Source of the DNA: Picochlorum sp. 'celeri'
Lineage: Eukaryota; Chlorophyta; Trebouxiophyceae
Assembly (NCBI GenBank): GCA_010909725.1
Contig: JAACMV010000017.1
Location: 248,001-312,000, forward strand
Reading direction: 5' to 3'
DNA length: 64,000 nucleotides
Each line of letters begins with the position of its first letter. Position 1 is the stretch's first letter. The notes beneath the pieces were generated by a model that was not told where the DNA came from, did no database searches, and saw only the letters and a program-made list of their open reading frames with translations. This document shows, one piece after another, positions 53,301 through 62,560 of the stretch. Position numbers and translations under genes: made by a program.

Positions 53301-53643
53301 ATGAGACTCTCCTCGCGTCAACCCCATGCATCCCTTGCAGACTCTCTTGCACCACCGAGCTCAACCCACTTCTCATGAACAGCCCCACACCAACATACTC
53401 CACTAAAGCAGACAAGCCAGTCCCTGCCTTGACCTCCCCTTCTTTCATCTTCTCCGCAACAATTTCTGCCGCCATCTCCACATCACCCTCTGCTTGAATC
53501 AAATAGTCATTAAAGCAACTTTCAGCAGACGCTTCTTGCTTCACCTCCGCAGCCTTATTCACAGAACTGTCATCAGCTGCTACAGGCTTTGACGCCCGAA
53601 CAATACGAATACCGCCAGGTTTGGCAGCCGCACTCGACGTCAT
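50350..53643 (-). CDS. EEF3: Elongation factor 3 (ABC-F ATPase with chromodomain insertion)
   Basis: Cytosolic ribosome-bound ATPase that helps release tRNA from the E site. 1097 residues, one exon. HEAT repeats (about 70-370), four-helix region, ABC domain one with Walker A GANGAGKST (510-518), signature LSGGW (597-601), DEPTNHMD; ABC domain two with GRNGAGKST (755-763), a chromodomain-like insertion (about 850-920, containing KSKEYEYEVQWYGQSSRENV) and LSGGQKVKL; DEPTNYLD; and a Lys-rich C-terminal tail for ribosome binding. All catalytic motifs are intact. First thought fungal-specific, eEF3 is now known from several algae and oomycetes. Length and domain order match true eEF3, not the shorter ABCF/GCN20 proteins. 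Confidence 0.95.
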   Translation of the reverse strand: MTSSAAAKPGGIRIVRASKPVAADDSSVNKAAEVKQEASAESCFNDYLIQAEGDVEMAAEIVAEKMKEGEVKAGTGLSALVEYVGVGLFMRSGLSSVVQESLQGMHGVDARRVSLKAVVGMALENGKAVEPFLMSLLPHVLGCFDAKESDVREAAEKAGSTLMKKLNAHATTGIIETLLQFMTKTNKWQIRVGALKCLDTRASEFPAEMGHSMHKLIPSLSEAVVDSRMEVAETAKNALLACCYAAGNRDLDPNVPAVVSCIAHPTEVTDLVAKLSATTFVQTMEDACMAVLVPIMDRALKERSTKTQRRACIIIENMSKLVLDPVDARPFLPVLIPALDKVSDQAADPELRDVAARASGALKKIRDEDEAVAKVAGIAASKEEVFKELSVLIDKADFPADAAPAVDSAAAYVANVCASLIRSHIHGPRSWDSACFEYLNPASGDEEKTKELTVGLRKWALTHMGEVVQEEEEFDDELCNCEFSLAYGGRILLTNTTLRLRRGRRYGLCGANGAGKSTLMKAIANGQLDGFPPKEELRTVYVAHDIDASVSETPVVDFIFEDEVVQEAQSPSREKVIEVLAEVGFSDQLQAAPIASLSGGWRMKLALARAMLIGADILLLDEPTNHMDTTNVAWLVDYLTKRTDISSMIVSHDSGFLDDVCTDIIHYEKRKLVHYVGNLSEFVKVKPEAKAYYELSAAAFKFTFPEPGFLDGVKGKRQPVIRVMKMSFTYPGAPKPQISDVTVRCTLGSRVAVIGRNGAGKSTLIKVITGETLPTEGTVWRHPNLRIAYVAQHAFHHIEDHLEKTPAQYIWWRFGDGEDREAKEKATRKLTDEEIKAREDAIAAGKRVVDFLNSRRMGNKSKEYEYEVQWYGQSSRENVWYTRTKLVEEMGLGKLVEEMDAKIANFRNYRALSNPMVIQHLKDFGLEEEIAAHNMIRGLSGGQKVKLVLAAAMWCQPHLLVLDEPTNYLDRDSLGALASGIKEYNGGVLMISHNNEFTSALCSEEWIVADGKVTVKGQQISEVPSVQSLASMTTASSVASLSTLGGESVEDDEHLDGAALEEKLKAKEERRLKKERLAAEKAAKKAEKARLKFLKKF

Positions 53644-54229
53644 ACTGTTGTACCACCAACTGTGTCACAGGTGTTTATATTATAAGCAATCGCAGCAATC
53701 CCTGCAATCATACAGATAATAAATTACACATATGGTCAATCATATGTATGTATGCACTGCACTGACTCATGTATACATCTCCCTGTCGTTTTCTCTCGAG
53801 GACAGCAATCTGCTGCATGTCACATGCAAGACAAACCGGCGTCTGGTCGACAGAAAAGAGACCATACACCCCCCATACCACCATCACATAATTCTATATG
53901 TATATATAAACCCATTGAATCATCACATTCTCACGTACAAATACTTTTGCGTCGACTGACTGAAACACTCCACAGACCACACTGAGAAATCCCCACTTGG
54001 CCAACAGAAATGATGAATGCAGTGCACCAAAGATTTATAAATAGCACAATGTGAGTCTGTCATGGCCATATTGCAGTTGTCATTGAACCCACGACCATTC
54101 ACATGGCCGCGCTCTCCGTGAATAAAACAAAAGGAAACGTGTCTCTCGTGTCTCTCGTGTCGTATTGAGATCCATTTCGTAGCCTCACCCTTCACAGTAG
54201 GGATTTGTCCAATATATTTATACGACAAT
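53644..54229. other. Intergenic, divergent promoter of eEF3 and EGY protease
   Basis: 586 bp. Contains a short tandem repeat of CGTGTCTCT (54138-54161, two and two-thirds copies). Frames on both strands lack family resemblance. No RNA gene seen. Confidence 0.6.
54138..54161. repeat. Nine-base tandem repeat CGTGTCTCT
   Basis: Two full and one partial copy, about 70 bp upstream of the EGY start. Confidence 0.75.
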
Positions 54230-56077
54230 ATGGTACCTGTGATGGCCAATGCCATGAGGAATACGAGTGCGCGGACATTACACAGCTCTAGCCTCACGAC
54301 AAGCCGTGTATCTCCATTGCGGCTAGAACGCTCTCTAGTGTATAGAAAAGGACGATTGTTACATACATTGTCGAGAATTTACAGCGCAAGCCAGGATGAT
54401 GAGCAGAAAAGGTCGGATGAAGGTAGTGGCGATCGAATTTCTCAGACTTTGGCGGATCTAGATGCGTTGCTCGGGGTCGAGGAGGAAAAAGAAACAGAAA
54501 ATAGCAGCGATGAAGGATTGGTGGAACAGACCGAGGTTGGGATTGCTCCATCGGTGATTCAAGCCATGGCTGAGGCCGAAGCTGAACGGGCAAAGAATGA
54601 GGAAGGACTTCCAAAGAATGTGAATGATTCAATCGGTAGGATTGTTGAGCAGGCGAGAAAGTTGTCGAATGAGAATAAGGAGACTGGGACTGCTGGAGAG
54701 GAGGCGATGAGGAAGGAGTTTGAGCAGTTGCTGACAGTGTTGACAAGCCCACGAGGCATTGATCCTGAGGAGATTAAAGAGATGAAGGAAAAGGTTTTTG
54801 GTACGCAGACATTTTTTGTGACTGAGATTCTGCCGACGGCAGAGTTCGATCAGGGGATTTTGGTCAGAGGGAATTTTAGAGGGAAGAGGGAGGAGAAATT
54901 TGAGGAGATTTGCAACAAGATACAAGAGCTGTATGGTACGGCGGTGATTACAGAATCTCTGTGAATGTAATAGCAAGACATAGTAATGTGATTCCATGTA
55001 TATGCAGGGGACAAATTTGTGGTTCGTATGATTGAAGAGAGAGATGTGCAGATGGAGGGTGATGTTGAGGCACGGGTCTCTCTGCAAGTCATTCCAACAG
55101 AATCAGCGATCAACCCTCCTCCTGCAGGCTGGCAGCGAGGGTTGAGTTTTGTTTTGATTGGACTGACACTGGCCACATCCTTGCAATTGGGAGTAACTGC
55201 CAATGTTGGACTGTTGCCAAAGGAGACCCTCCTGTGGCTTGCTAATCCAGAGAATATCAACTCGGATATTCTACCACCAGGTCTGGAGAACTTTGATCCT
55301 CTTCCATTTTTGGAATCGTCGATGAAAGTGGGAGGGGCTGCGCTCATCCCCCAGCTTGCGCATGAGATAGGCCATGCTGTTGCATCCATCATCTTGGGAA
55401 TCAAGACAGGACCAAGCTATTTAATCCCAAATGGACAACTCGGCACATTTGGAAGTATCACTCAGATTAAAAATTTAGCAAAGAATAAAAAGGATCTGTT
55501 TGATTTCGCAGCTGCAGGACTGGTTGGTGGCGGTGTAGCGAGCTTGGCCCTCTTTATTGCTGGACTTGTGGCATCACAGGCCGGTGGGGGAGCCGACGCC
55601 GGTCTTGTCCCCGTCCCAGTCCAATTATTCCAGGGGAGCTTATTCTTGGGGAGCATTTGCAAATTTGTCCTCGGGTCTGATGCCATCTCTGGCACAAATG
55701 TATTTGTCAGCCCCCTTCTCATTGGTGGATGGTGTGGCCTTGTCACCACATCATTGAATGCACTCCCAGTCGGCACTCTCGATGGTGGACGAACCATGAT
55801 ATCAGCATATGGCAAGACTGCATTGGCATTCACCAGCCTCGCGTCATATATAGGCTTGGGACTGGGAATATTAGGAAATGCGCTTGCACTGCCATTTGGC
55901 TTGTACGTCTTAATCTGCCAGAGGGAAGGAGAAAGACGGATCCAAAACGAAGTCACTGAAGTTGACGATGCACGTAAAACAATTGCTCTTGCGATTGCAG
56001 CAATCGCTGTGTGTATCTTGCTGCCAGGAATCCCTGACCCAACTCAAATAGCCCTGGATTCTGGAACCTTTCTGTAA
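54230..56077 (+). CDS. EGY: Plastid site-2 metalloprotease, EGY1-like
   Basis: Intramembrane zinc protease of plastid membranes, needed for chloroplast development in plants. Exons 54230-54935 and 55008-56077; the 72-nt intron (GTACGG...TGCAG) joins ELYG|DKF, matching EVFGDKY of EGY1; 591 residues. Residues 1-50 are a Ser/Arg-rich transit peptide, followed by an acidic helical segment (60-190). Zinc motif HEIGH lies in the second hydrophobic region, and the third ligand is in NALPVGTLDGGR. About seven membrane segments follow EGY spacing, ending with PFGLYVLICQREGERR and EVTEVDDARK. Both active-site motifs are intact, so it is EGY1/2 type rather than the inactive EGY3. In-frame ATG at 54242 is an alternative start. 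Confidence 0.93.
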
Positions 56078-56310
56078 GATTGAGATGATTCCACGTATTC
56101 AACAAACACACCAGAACCAGGCTATTCAAAATTATATTATAAAAAGCATGACGTATGTAACGTAGCAACGAGAGGAATCTCGCATTACGGGAGGAATCTC
56201 TACTGCATGTTCTTTGTTTTCCACTGCACAGCCCAGTCGCTTTTCATGCGATTTTAGAGCAATCAACTCCTTTTATTGACTAAAAAAATATCATATGGAT
56301 ATTATATGCC

Positions 56311-57009
56311 ATGGAAGAGGAACAATGTGTGCTAATCCAAGGTTTTTGGGCTGTTTTGTGCCAAATTCTTCTCTTCTTGCTAGCGTTGTCAACGCTCGTG
56401 TATAAGAGATCCAGGGAGAATCCTAAAATACCTTATGATGTTTGGATTCTGGATGTCAGTAAGCAGATGCTCTCTTCTGGAGCTGCCCATGGCCTGGCCC
56501 TTGCTGTTGCCATCTGGTTGACTCTCACAAAAGACAGCAGCGTGAGCGAGTGCTCTTGGTATTCCATCATGTATTCCGTGGATACAATTCTTGGGACGCT
56601 TTTGACGTATATATTTCATCGATTGGTGATCATCATGGCGTCGAAGAGGCTTCAGGCATCTTCTCCTGATCACCATTCTCACAATGCAGAGAGGTTTATT
56701 CTGGAATCAATTGTCACCTGTGGGCACTATGGGGATCCGCCTTCGTTGCGCCGATGGGCTTGGCAAGCTCTGGAATGGATTTTATGTGTTCTTGCTGCAA
56801 GGAGTGTGTGTGGATTTGTCGTGTTCATGTATGCTCAAGGCCTGGAAGGCTTGGCAGCATCTCTTGATACTCTGTTTGGCCCTCACCCAACCTTGCAGTT
56901 GTATATTGTCATGATTATATACCCACTGTGTATGAATAGCGCACAATTGTTGATTCAGGATGCTATATTGCGTGCCAAATCTATATTTGTACCAGTTTTA
57001 AGTTCGTGA
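56311..57009 (+). CDS. STIMATE/TMEM110-like multipass membrane protein
   Basis: 232 residues, single exon. Four or five hydrophobic helices. Key shared motifs with animal STIMATE and fungal vacuolar homologues: an N-terminal GFWAVLCQILLFLLALSTLV helix, DVWILDVSKQMLSSGAAHGL, YSIMYSVDTILGTLLTYIF, ESIVTCGHYGDPPSLRRWAW (GxYGDP) and MIIYPLCMNSAQLLIQD. In animals STIMATE sits in the ER at contact sites with the plasma membrane and helps STIM activate store-operated calcium entry; fungal relatives are in the vacuole. Algae lack STIM, so its role here is probably the older, unknown one (inference). Length is normal for the core. The stop is 13 bp from that of the convergent BPG2 gene. Confidence 0.87.
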   Translation: MEEEQCVLIQGFWAVLCQILLFLLALSTLVYKRSRENPKIPYDVWILDVSKQMLSSGAAHGLALAVAIWLTLTKDSSVSECSWYSIMYSVDTILGTLLTYIFHRLVIIMASKRLQASSPDHHSHNAERFILESIVTCGHYGDPPSLRRWAWQALEWILCVLAARSVCGFVVFMYAQGLEGLAASLDTLFGPHPTLQLYIVMIIYPLCMNSAQLLIQDAILRAKSIFVPVLSS

Positions 57010-57022
57010 TTGTTACAGAGCA

Positions 57023-58721
57023 TCATGATGTCAACTTGAGTGGGATTGGTGGACGGACAAATGCTTCAATTCCTACTGGAGCTTCAATGATGACTCGAAT
57101 GGATTGACCAGGTCTAGATGATGCACTGGATATATTCACCCATCCCGGTATTCCGGATACAGCAATGTCGGCAACTGGTATTTTTGATCCATGCGCGAAA
57201 GGTATCTTAATATTAGACCTCTTGACGACTCTGAGGCCACCACGGGCGGCAACAGATCCAGCTCCAAACCCACTGTCACTGGCAGCATCAGCCGTCTTTT
57301 CCTTCCCTATATCAAGTATTTCCCCAGTTTTGTATGGAATTGCCTCAACCCGAAGAATCTGTGGCCCGTAAAAGGATAATGTAGTGTCTGGTGGACAATC
57401 AATCACGTGAATACGCACCAACCCTCCCCAGCAATAGCATGCATGCATATCGCCTTGCTCTGACACAGAGCATGGTTCAGGTGCTTGGAACGTGGAGACT
57501 CGCTTCCGCGGATGTAACTCTTTGTTCTCATCAGGTGTGAGAATATGCGGGAGGCGGTGATGTAAATGAAGCCCAGGAGTATCATACAGCGTCCCCCCTG
57601 AATGGAAAACCTCCAAAGGAATGGAAGAAAGGGTTGTCCCAGGCATGGATGATTCGACAGGCAACCGTTTTGATTTTCCTATCGCCAATGGGTCGAATTG
57701 TCTACTCGTCATAGACGCCATTTCTTTAACAAACGCTCTGACAAATGCCGACTTGCCAACATTGGCAGCGCCAATAATGTACACATCTCTCCCCAACCGC
57801 TCTTGTTTGATATCTGCTGCCACTTCATCAATCCCTTCTCCCGTCTTACTACTAACAACATGCATCGATACGACTGACAACTTTTTAAATGCCAGAGAAT
57901 CCTCAAACCAATCAAAGAACGCATCGCCACAATCAACATTTCGAGGCAGCAAATCCATCTTTGTCCCTACAGCAATAATTGGGTTCTTCCCCACCAAATC
58001 TCGGACTCTGCTGAGCAAAGAACCACTAAAATCTAACAAATCTACTAACAAGACGATCAACGCCCTTGACGATCGCACCGACTGCAATTCCTCTCGGAGC
58101 TCTTGCGGTGTCGCAAGCCTCTTTTGCAATCCACGTGGCTCAACCAACTGTGCAAAATCCTCCACACCTGGAATCATTTTCCCATGACTCAAATCCTGGC
58201 ATCGCACACATAATAAATGATCCAACTGCCGATGTCGTGCCTTCTCCTCAAATTTCTCTCTATTCACATATCCAGAGCTCTCTGGATCGTCAGTCTGCAA
58301 TGCAACCCCGCACCCATAACAGCGTGCTGCTGAAACTCCCTTGTTGTTGATGCGAGAGGATCTCTGCTGCTGCTCGACTATAGAATCAACGCGCCCATCA
58401 TATTCATACGATGGGTATATATCATCTCGGGATTGGCATGATGGGTTCCGAGTCGTGCAACGAGCACCGCTACAAACCTGTGTACCACGACTCTGCTTCT
58501 GCCCAAAGACCTCTTCTACACCACTGATAGTCGTGTGCATCTCTTTTCCACTGCAGTCATACATGCATTAATATCGATTCTGGTGATGGTTATAAAAATA
58601 GTAATACGAAACAGTATCAGTGCATAACGTACATCGCTCTCTGTTGTTGTCGAAGAGCATGGCATGGCACACCCATGACATGTGAGGACAAGAAGGAAAC
58701 ACAGCGTCCCTGACACAGCAT
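57023..58721 (-). CDS. BPG2: BPG2-like circularly permuted GTPase, plastid (YqeH family)
   Basis: Plastid ribosome-assembly GTPase related to bacterial YqeH. Exons 58633-58721 and 57023-58550 with an 82-nt GTACGT...GCAG intron, 538 residues. Exon one encodes the leader MLCQGRCVSFLSSHVMGVPC, a good transit peptide; without it exon two would start at an ATG upstream of the acceptor inside the intron. Order: zinc site (CYGC 107-110, CVRC about 144), then G4 GTKMDL (225-230), G5 SSKTGEG (263-269), G1 GAANVGKS (290-297), G2 PGTT, G3 DTPG (353-356), the permuted order typical of the family. The C-terminal third is the BPG2 RNA/protein-binding region. Divergent from the E2F gene. Confidence 0.92.
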
Positions 58722-59222
58722 TCTTCCTAATTTCTTGCTAACGACTACTCTGAGATTAATATAAAGTATTGCATTATACAATGAAAATGCCCCGGGATTA
58801 GTAGGATACGGCATGCTGTTGTCATGTTGAGACATACACTGTTCTTCCAGAGGGCCATGGGGTGGCCGGGCTTCGTCGTTGTTTTTATATCCATATTACG
58901 GAGTTATTTTGCGTCGCATGTGTCTTCCGACATGTTGATTGCCATGTCGTTTTCTCCACAGGAATGAAAATTGAAAAAATGATACAGCGCGGTATTTTCT
59001 GGACGCGTTGAAACTTGTTTTCGGGACGACCATTCGGATACAATTAGAGTCGTGCAACCGCTTTTGATACGATAGCGGACCTCAAAAACCTTGAACAGTA
59101 TTTCAATTTAATTTCAATTGCGGGAAACTGAAAACAGAGCTGCTTGGAATAGGGGTTCTTTGTTTTGGCGTTTCAATTCACATTCATCGGTAACATTTCA
59201 CTCATCGTCGGGGATAGATACT
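58722..59222. other. Intergenic, divergent promoter of BPG2 and E2F genes
   Basis: 501 bp. TTTTGGCG at 59163-59170 resembles half of an E2F site (TTTGGCGC) 53 bp before the E2F ATG, compatible with autoregulation but a weak match. No gene seen. Confidence 0.5.
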
Positions 59223-60323
59223 ATGAGTGAGGAACTGAAAGGGAACGAAGAGATGCAAGAAGCTCTCGAGGTTGTGATGAAGGAACTTGTGCCGGACGAC
59301 GCTGGGAAGAAGAAGGGCAGGAGGCAGACGTTGCGCATGCTGACGGCACATTTTCTGGGACAGTATGGAGCAGATGTGGGGGTTGAAGTACATGTCGATG
59401 ATGCGGCAGAGAAATTGGACACGGTTCGCCGGAGAGTATATGATATTATGGCAGTTTTCGCGGAAGTAGGGGTTGTATCAAAGGCGGGAAAAAGCAAGTA
59501 TACGTGGCATGGACAGAAGGGGGCTGAGAAGGTTGTGAATGGAGGAAAAGGACCGAGTTCTCACAGGAAGGGGAAGAATCCGTCATCTCTTGGAGGCTTG
59601 ACGCGAGGAATTATGTCTCATTTAGCAAATCAGCCTGAACAATCGCATGAATTAGACCAGGTGGCGATTGCTGTGCTGGGGCTGGATGCAGACGTGCCAA
59701 ATTTAAAGCCCAAACTTCGACGAGCATATGACGTGGCAAGTGTGCTGATAGCACTCAACATTGTGCAGGATTGCACAGCAAAGTTTCCTCAGGAGGACAA
59801 CGTATCGCATGCAAAACCAAAACGATGCCTCATGTGGAGGGGGGTGCATGGAATACAGGATGCCATCAAGGAAGCAAAAGACATGAATTTCAACCTGTCG
59901 CAACAGCATAACCAACCTCTCTCTGAAGCAGCTGCAGGGCACGAGTACTATCCATATATGCAACGGTTTTTTCCCATGCCTTTCCCTGCGCAAGGTGGAC
60001 CACCTATATTCGCTACAACAAGTATGAATGATGGCACAGGTAGAGATGTTCCAACTGATGCAACCATGCATTATCAACAGTACATGCCAGACTACCTGTC
60101 CCTCTCTGCCATGAGCGATTTCGCATCTCAACAAAATCAACAAGGTCTTCCGAACATGATGCCTGGTCACATGCTGTTTCCAATCGATATCAAATCTGGA
60201 AACATGTCTGATGCATCAGGGCAACAGTACGAGCCTCAGCAATGGATGATGCAATATTTCGCATCCATGGGGAAGGATATGGCACTGCCATCTGATGCAA
60301 AGCATCATCCACAAAACTCATGA
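59223..60323 (+). CDS. Atypical E2F-type transcription factor with two DNA-binding domains
   Basis: 366 residues from ATG 59223, single exon. Two winged-helix E2F/DP domains: one at about 30-100 (with DTVRRRVYDIMAVFAEVGVV then SKYTWHG) and one at about 128-210 (KLRRAYDVASVLIALNIV then RCLMWRG). Both keep the RRxYD DNA-contact motif. No leucine-zipper dimerisation region, marked box or Rb-binding segment follows; the C-terminal 150 residues are Met/Gln/Pro-rich and disordered. This is the E2F7/8 or plant DEL/E2Fd-f layout, which binds E2F sites as a monomer and represses cell-cycle and endocycle genes. The frame reaches upstream to a TTG at 59118, but 59223 is the first ATG. Confidence 0.9.
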   Translation: MSEELKGNEEMQEALEVVMKELVPDDAGKKKGRRQTLRMLTAHFLGQYGADVGVEVHVDDAAEKLDTVRRRVYDIMAVFAEVGVVSKAGKSKYTWHGQKGAEKVVNGGKGPSSHRKGKNPSSLGGLTRGIMSHLANQPEQSHELDQVAIAVLGLDADVPNLKPKLRRAYDVASVLIALNIVQDCTAKFPQEDNVSHAKPKRCLMWRGVHGIQDAIKEAKDMNFNLSQQHNQPLSEAAAGHEYYPYMQRFFPMPFPAQGGPPIFATTSMNDGTGRDVPTDATMHYQQYMPDYLSLSAMSDFASQQNQQGLPNMMPGHMLFPIDIKSGNMSDASGQQYEPQQWMMQYFASMGKDMALPSDAKHHPQNS

Positions 60324-60404
60324 CATAAATAACTTGATGATTATAGAAAGTATGTTACAACTCTATTGAAATCTACTATAGTCCTCAGGCGCGTGTATTA
60401 TTAT

Positions 60405-61917
60405 TTAATACTCATCATCATCATCATATTCGCCATCATCCACAACAGCATCCTGGTACTGCTGATATTCGGACACAAGATCATTCATGTTGCTTTCAGC
60501 CTCTGTAAACTCCATCTCATCCATACCTTCACCAGTGTACCAATGCAAGAAGGCCTTGCGACGGAACATGGATGTGAACTGCTCACTCACACGCTTGAAC
60601 ATTTCCTGGATTGCTGTGGAGTTTCCGATGAATGTCGCAGACATTTTCAAGTCCTTTGGTGGAATGTCACAAATGGATGTCTTGACATTGTTTGGAATCC
60701 ATTCCACAAAGTAACTGCTGTTCTTATTCTGCACATTCAACATCTGTTCATCAACCTCCTTGGAGGACAATCTTCCCCTGAACATGGCAGATGCGGTGAG
60801 GTAACGTCCATGTCTTGGATCGGCAGCGCACATCATGTTCTTGGCATCCCACATTTGCTGAGCAAGCTCTGGTACAGTCAAAGAGCGGTACACCTGGCTT
60901 CCACGGGATGTCAATGGAGAGAATCCAACCATGAAGAAGTGCAATCTTGGGAATGGAATCAAATTGACAGCCAACTTTCTCAAATCAGCATTCAACTGTC
61001 CTGGGAAACGAAGGGACGATGTGATTCCAGACATGACCACAGAGATGAGGTGGTTGAGATCAGCAAAGCTTGGGTTGGTGAGCTTCATGCTCCTGAAGCA
61101 AATGTCATACAAGGCTTCATTATCCAAAATGAAACACTCATCTGCATTCTCCACGAGCTGATGAATAGACAATGTGGCATTGTATGGCTCCACAACAGTA
61201 TCAGACACCTTTGGCGATGGCACAACAGAGTATGTGCACAACATTCTCTCTGGATACTCCTCTCTGATCTTACTGATCAACAATGTTCCCATTCCTGATC
61301 CAGTTCCTCCTCCGAGAGAGTGAGACAGTTGGAAACCCTGCAAGCAGTCGCATCCCTCTGCCTCCTTGCGCACCACATCCATCACAGAGTCAATCAACTC
61401 TGCTCCCTCCGTGTAGTGCCCCTTGGCCCAATTGTTTCCAGCTCCAGACTGTCCAAACACAAAGTTATCTGGCCTGAAAATCTCTCCAATAGGCCCAGCG
61501 CGAATGGCATCCATAGTCCCGGGCTCCAAATCCAACAACACAGCCCTTGGAACATACCTACCCCCAGAGGACTCGTTGAAGTACACATTAATGCGCTCCA
61601 ACTGGAGATCAAGATCTCCATAATACTCTCCAGATGCATCCACACCATGCTCATCACAAATCACCTCCCAAAACTTGGCACCAATTTGGTTACCGCACTG
61701 TCCAGCCTGCACACACACGCACCCACTCGGTCAGCACCCATGTCGCCCCTTTCCTCCTCCAATCCCCATACTATGTAAAGATACTGCATCCACCAAGGCA
61801 AACGCCACCAATACCACCGATGACGGTGGCTGATCGTCGACCAACAACAATCGCCGAGTCGTTGCCCCTGATATCACCGACACACCCACGCACCTGGACA
61901 TGAACAATCTCACGCAT
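60405..61917 (-). CDS. TUBB: Beta-tubulin
   Basis: Core subunit of microtubules. Exons 61894-61917 (MREIVHVQ) and 60405-61706 with a 187-nt GTGCGT...TGCAG intron; 441 residues. MREI autoregulation tetrapeptide, [10 protein letters not shown] nucleotide-loop residues, [12 protein letters not shown] tubulin signature and the acidic tail ending [11 protein letters not shown] with a C-terminal Tyr are all present. The intron after codon eight is in the same position class as in many eukaryotic beta-tubulins. No residue change of note was seen. Divergent from RPC2, convergent with the E2F gene with 81 bp between stops. Confidence 0.98.
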
Positions 61918-62076
61918 CCCGAAAACAATATAATTTGTACAATTATAGCGGGGAAATGCAATTCCGTGGAGACACTGCAAAGCACAGTCAGAATGGCCGT
62001 TGTTGTTGTTGCTCTCTTGTTTTACGCGTATTGAATACCCGTATCACACAGCAGTCGCGTATTTTTAGTACCTTGA

Positions 62077-62446
62077 TCAAACGGACACGTGTGTTTCCGA
62101 TTCTTCTGGGTGGGGTGGTAGGTCTGACCAATTCTTGTCTTGGCGCCCGACCACCGTCGGTTTGGTTCGGTTTTCCGTTGTTGGTGTAGATTCTTCAGTC
62201 AAGCATAGTCTTGGACCGGAGGGTGAGAAGACAGATTGAAATGGTTCCGTAAATAGATATAATACATTGTTTGACTCTGCGTGCTCGGCATGGATGGGTC
62301 CATGCATCACTTGAGCGCCTCCATTCATGCATGTTGTATTGAGAAATGGACAGTAAATACATACCGTATGCTATCAGTGAGTAATTCTTGTTCATCTTGG
62401 CAGGGTCGTATTCGAATTCCATGCATTGCGACCACCCAGCATTCAT
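62077..62446 (-). CDS. Possible small two-exon gene between beta-tubulin and RPC2
   Basis: Not recognised; tentative. Exons 62365-62446 and 62077-62276 with an 88-nt GTATGT...GCAG intron give 93 residues, starting MNAGWSQCMEFEYDPAKMNK and, across the junction, reading SLIAYESNNVLYLFTEPFQS. The C-terminal half is Thr/Pro/Glu-rich. Support is the perfect donor, matching phase and normal intron length; against it, the 3' end of the intron is less pyrimidine-rich than others and there is no family match. An inner ATG at 62422 is an alternative start. If real, it would lie inside the presumed divergent promoter of beta-tubulin and RPC2. Confidence 0.33.
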
Positions 62447-62560
62447 ACAACCGTCTCATTCATTTTGATTACACTTTCCGATAATTGGATACATATCTTT
62501 TTGATTCTTTATCGCGTGCCAGAAGGAAGCGATACATAAAAACCGATAGATTGAGAGAAG

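Noticed and set aside
53923..54297. 124-codon minus-strand frame overlapping the EGY start
   Set aside because: Antisense to a well-supported transit peptide region and lacking any family pattern.
59163..59170. E2F binding site TTTTGGCG
   Set aside because: Only a partial match to TTTSSCGC; kept as a comment, not as a separate site.
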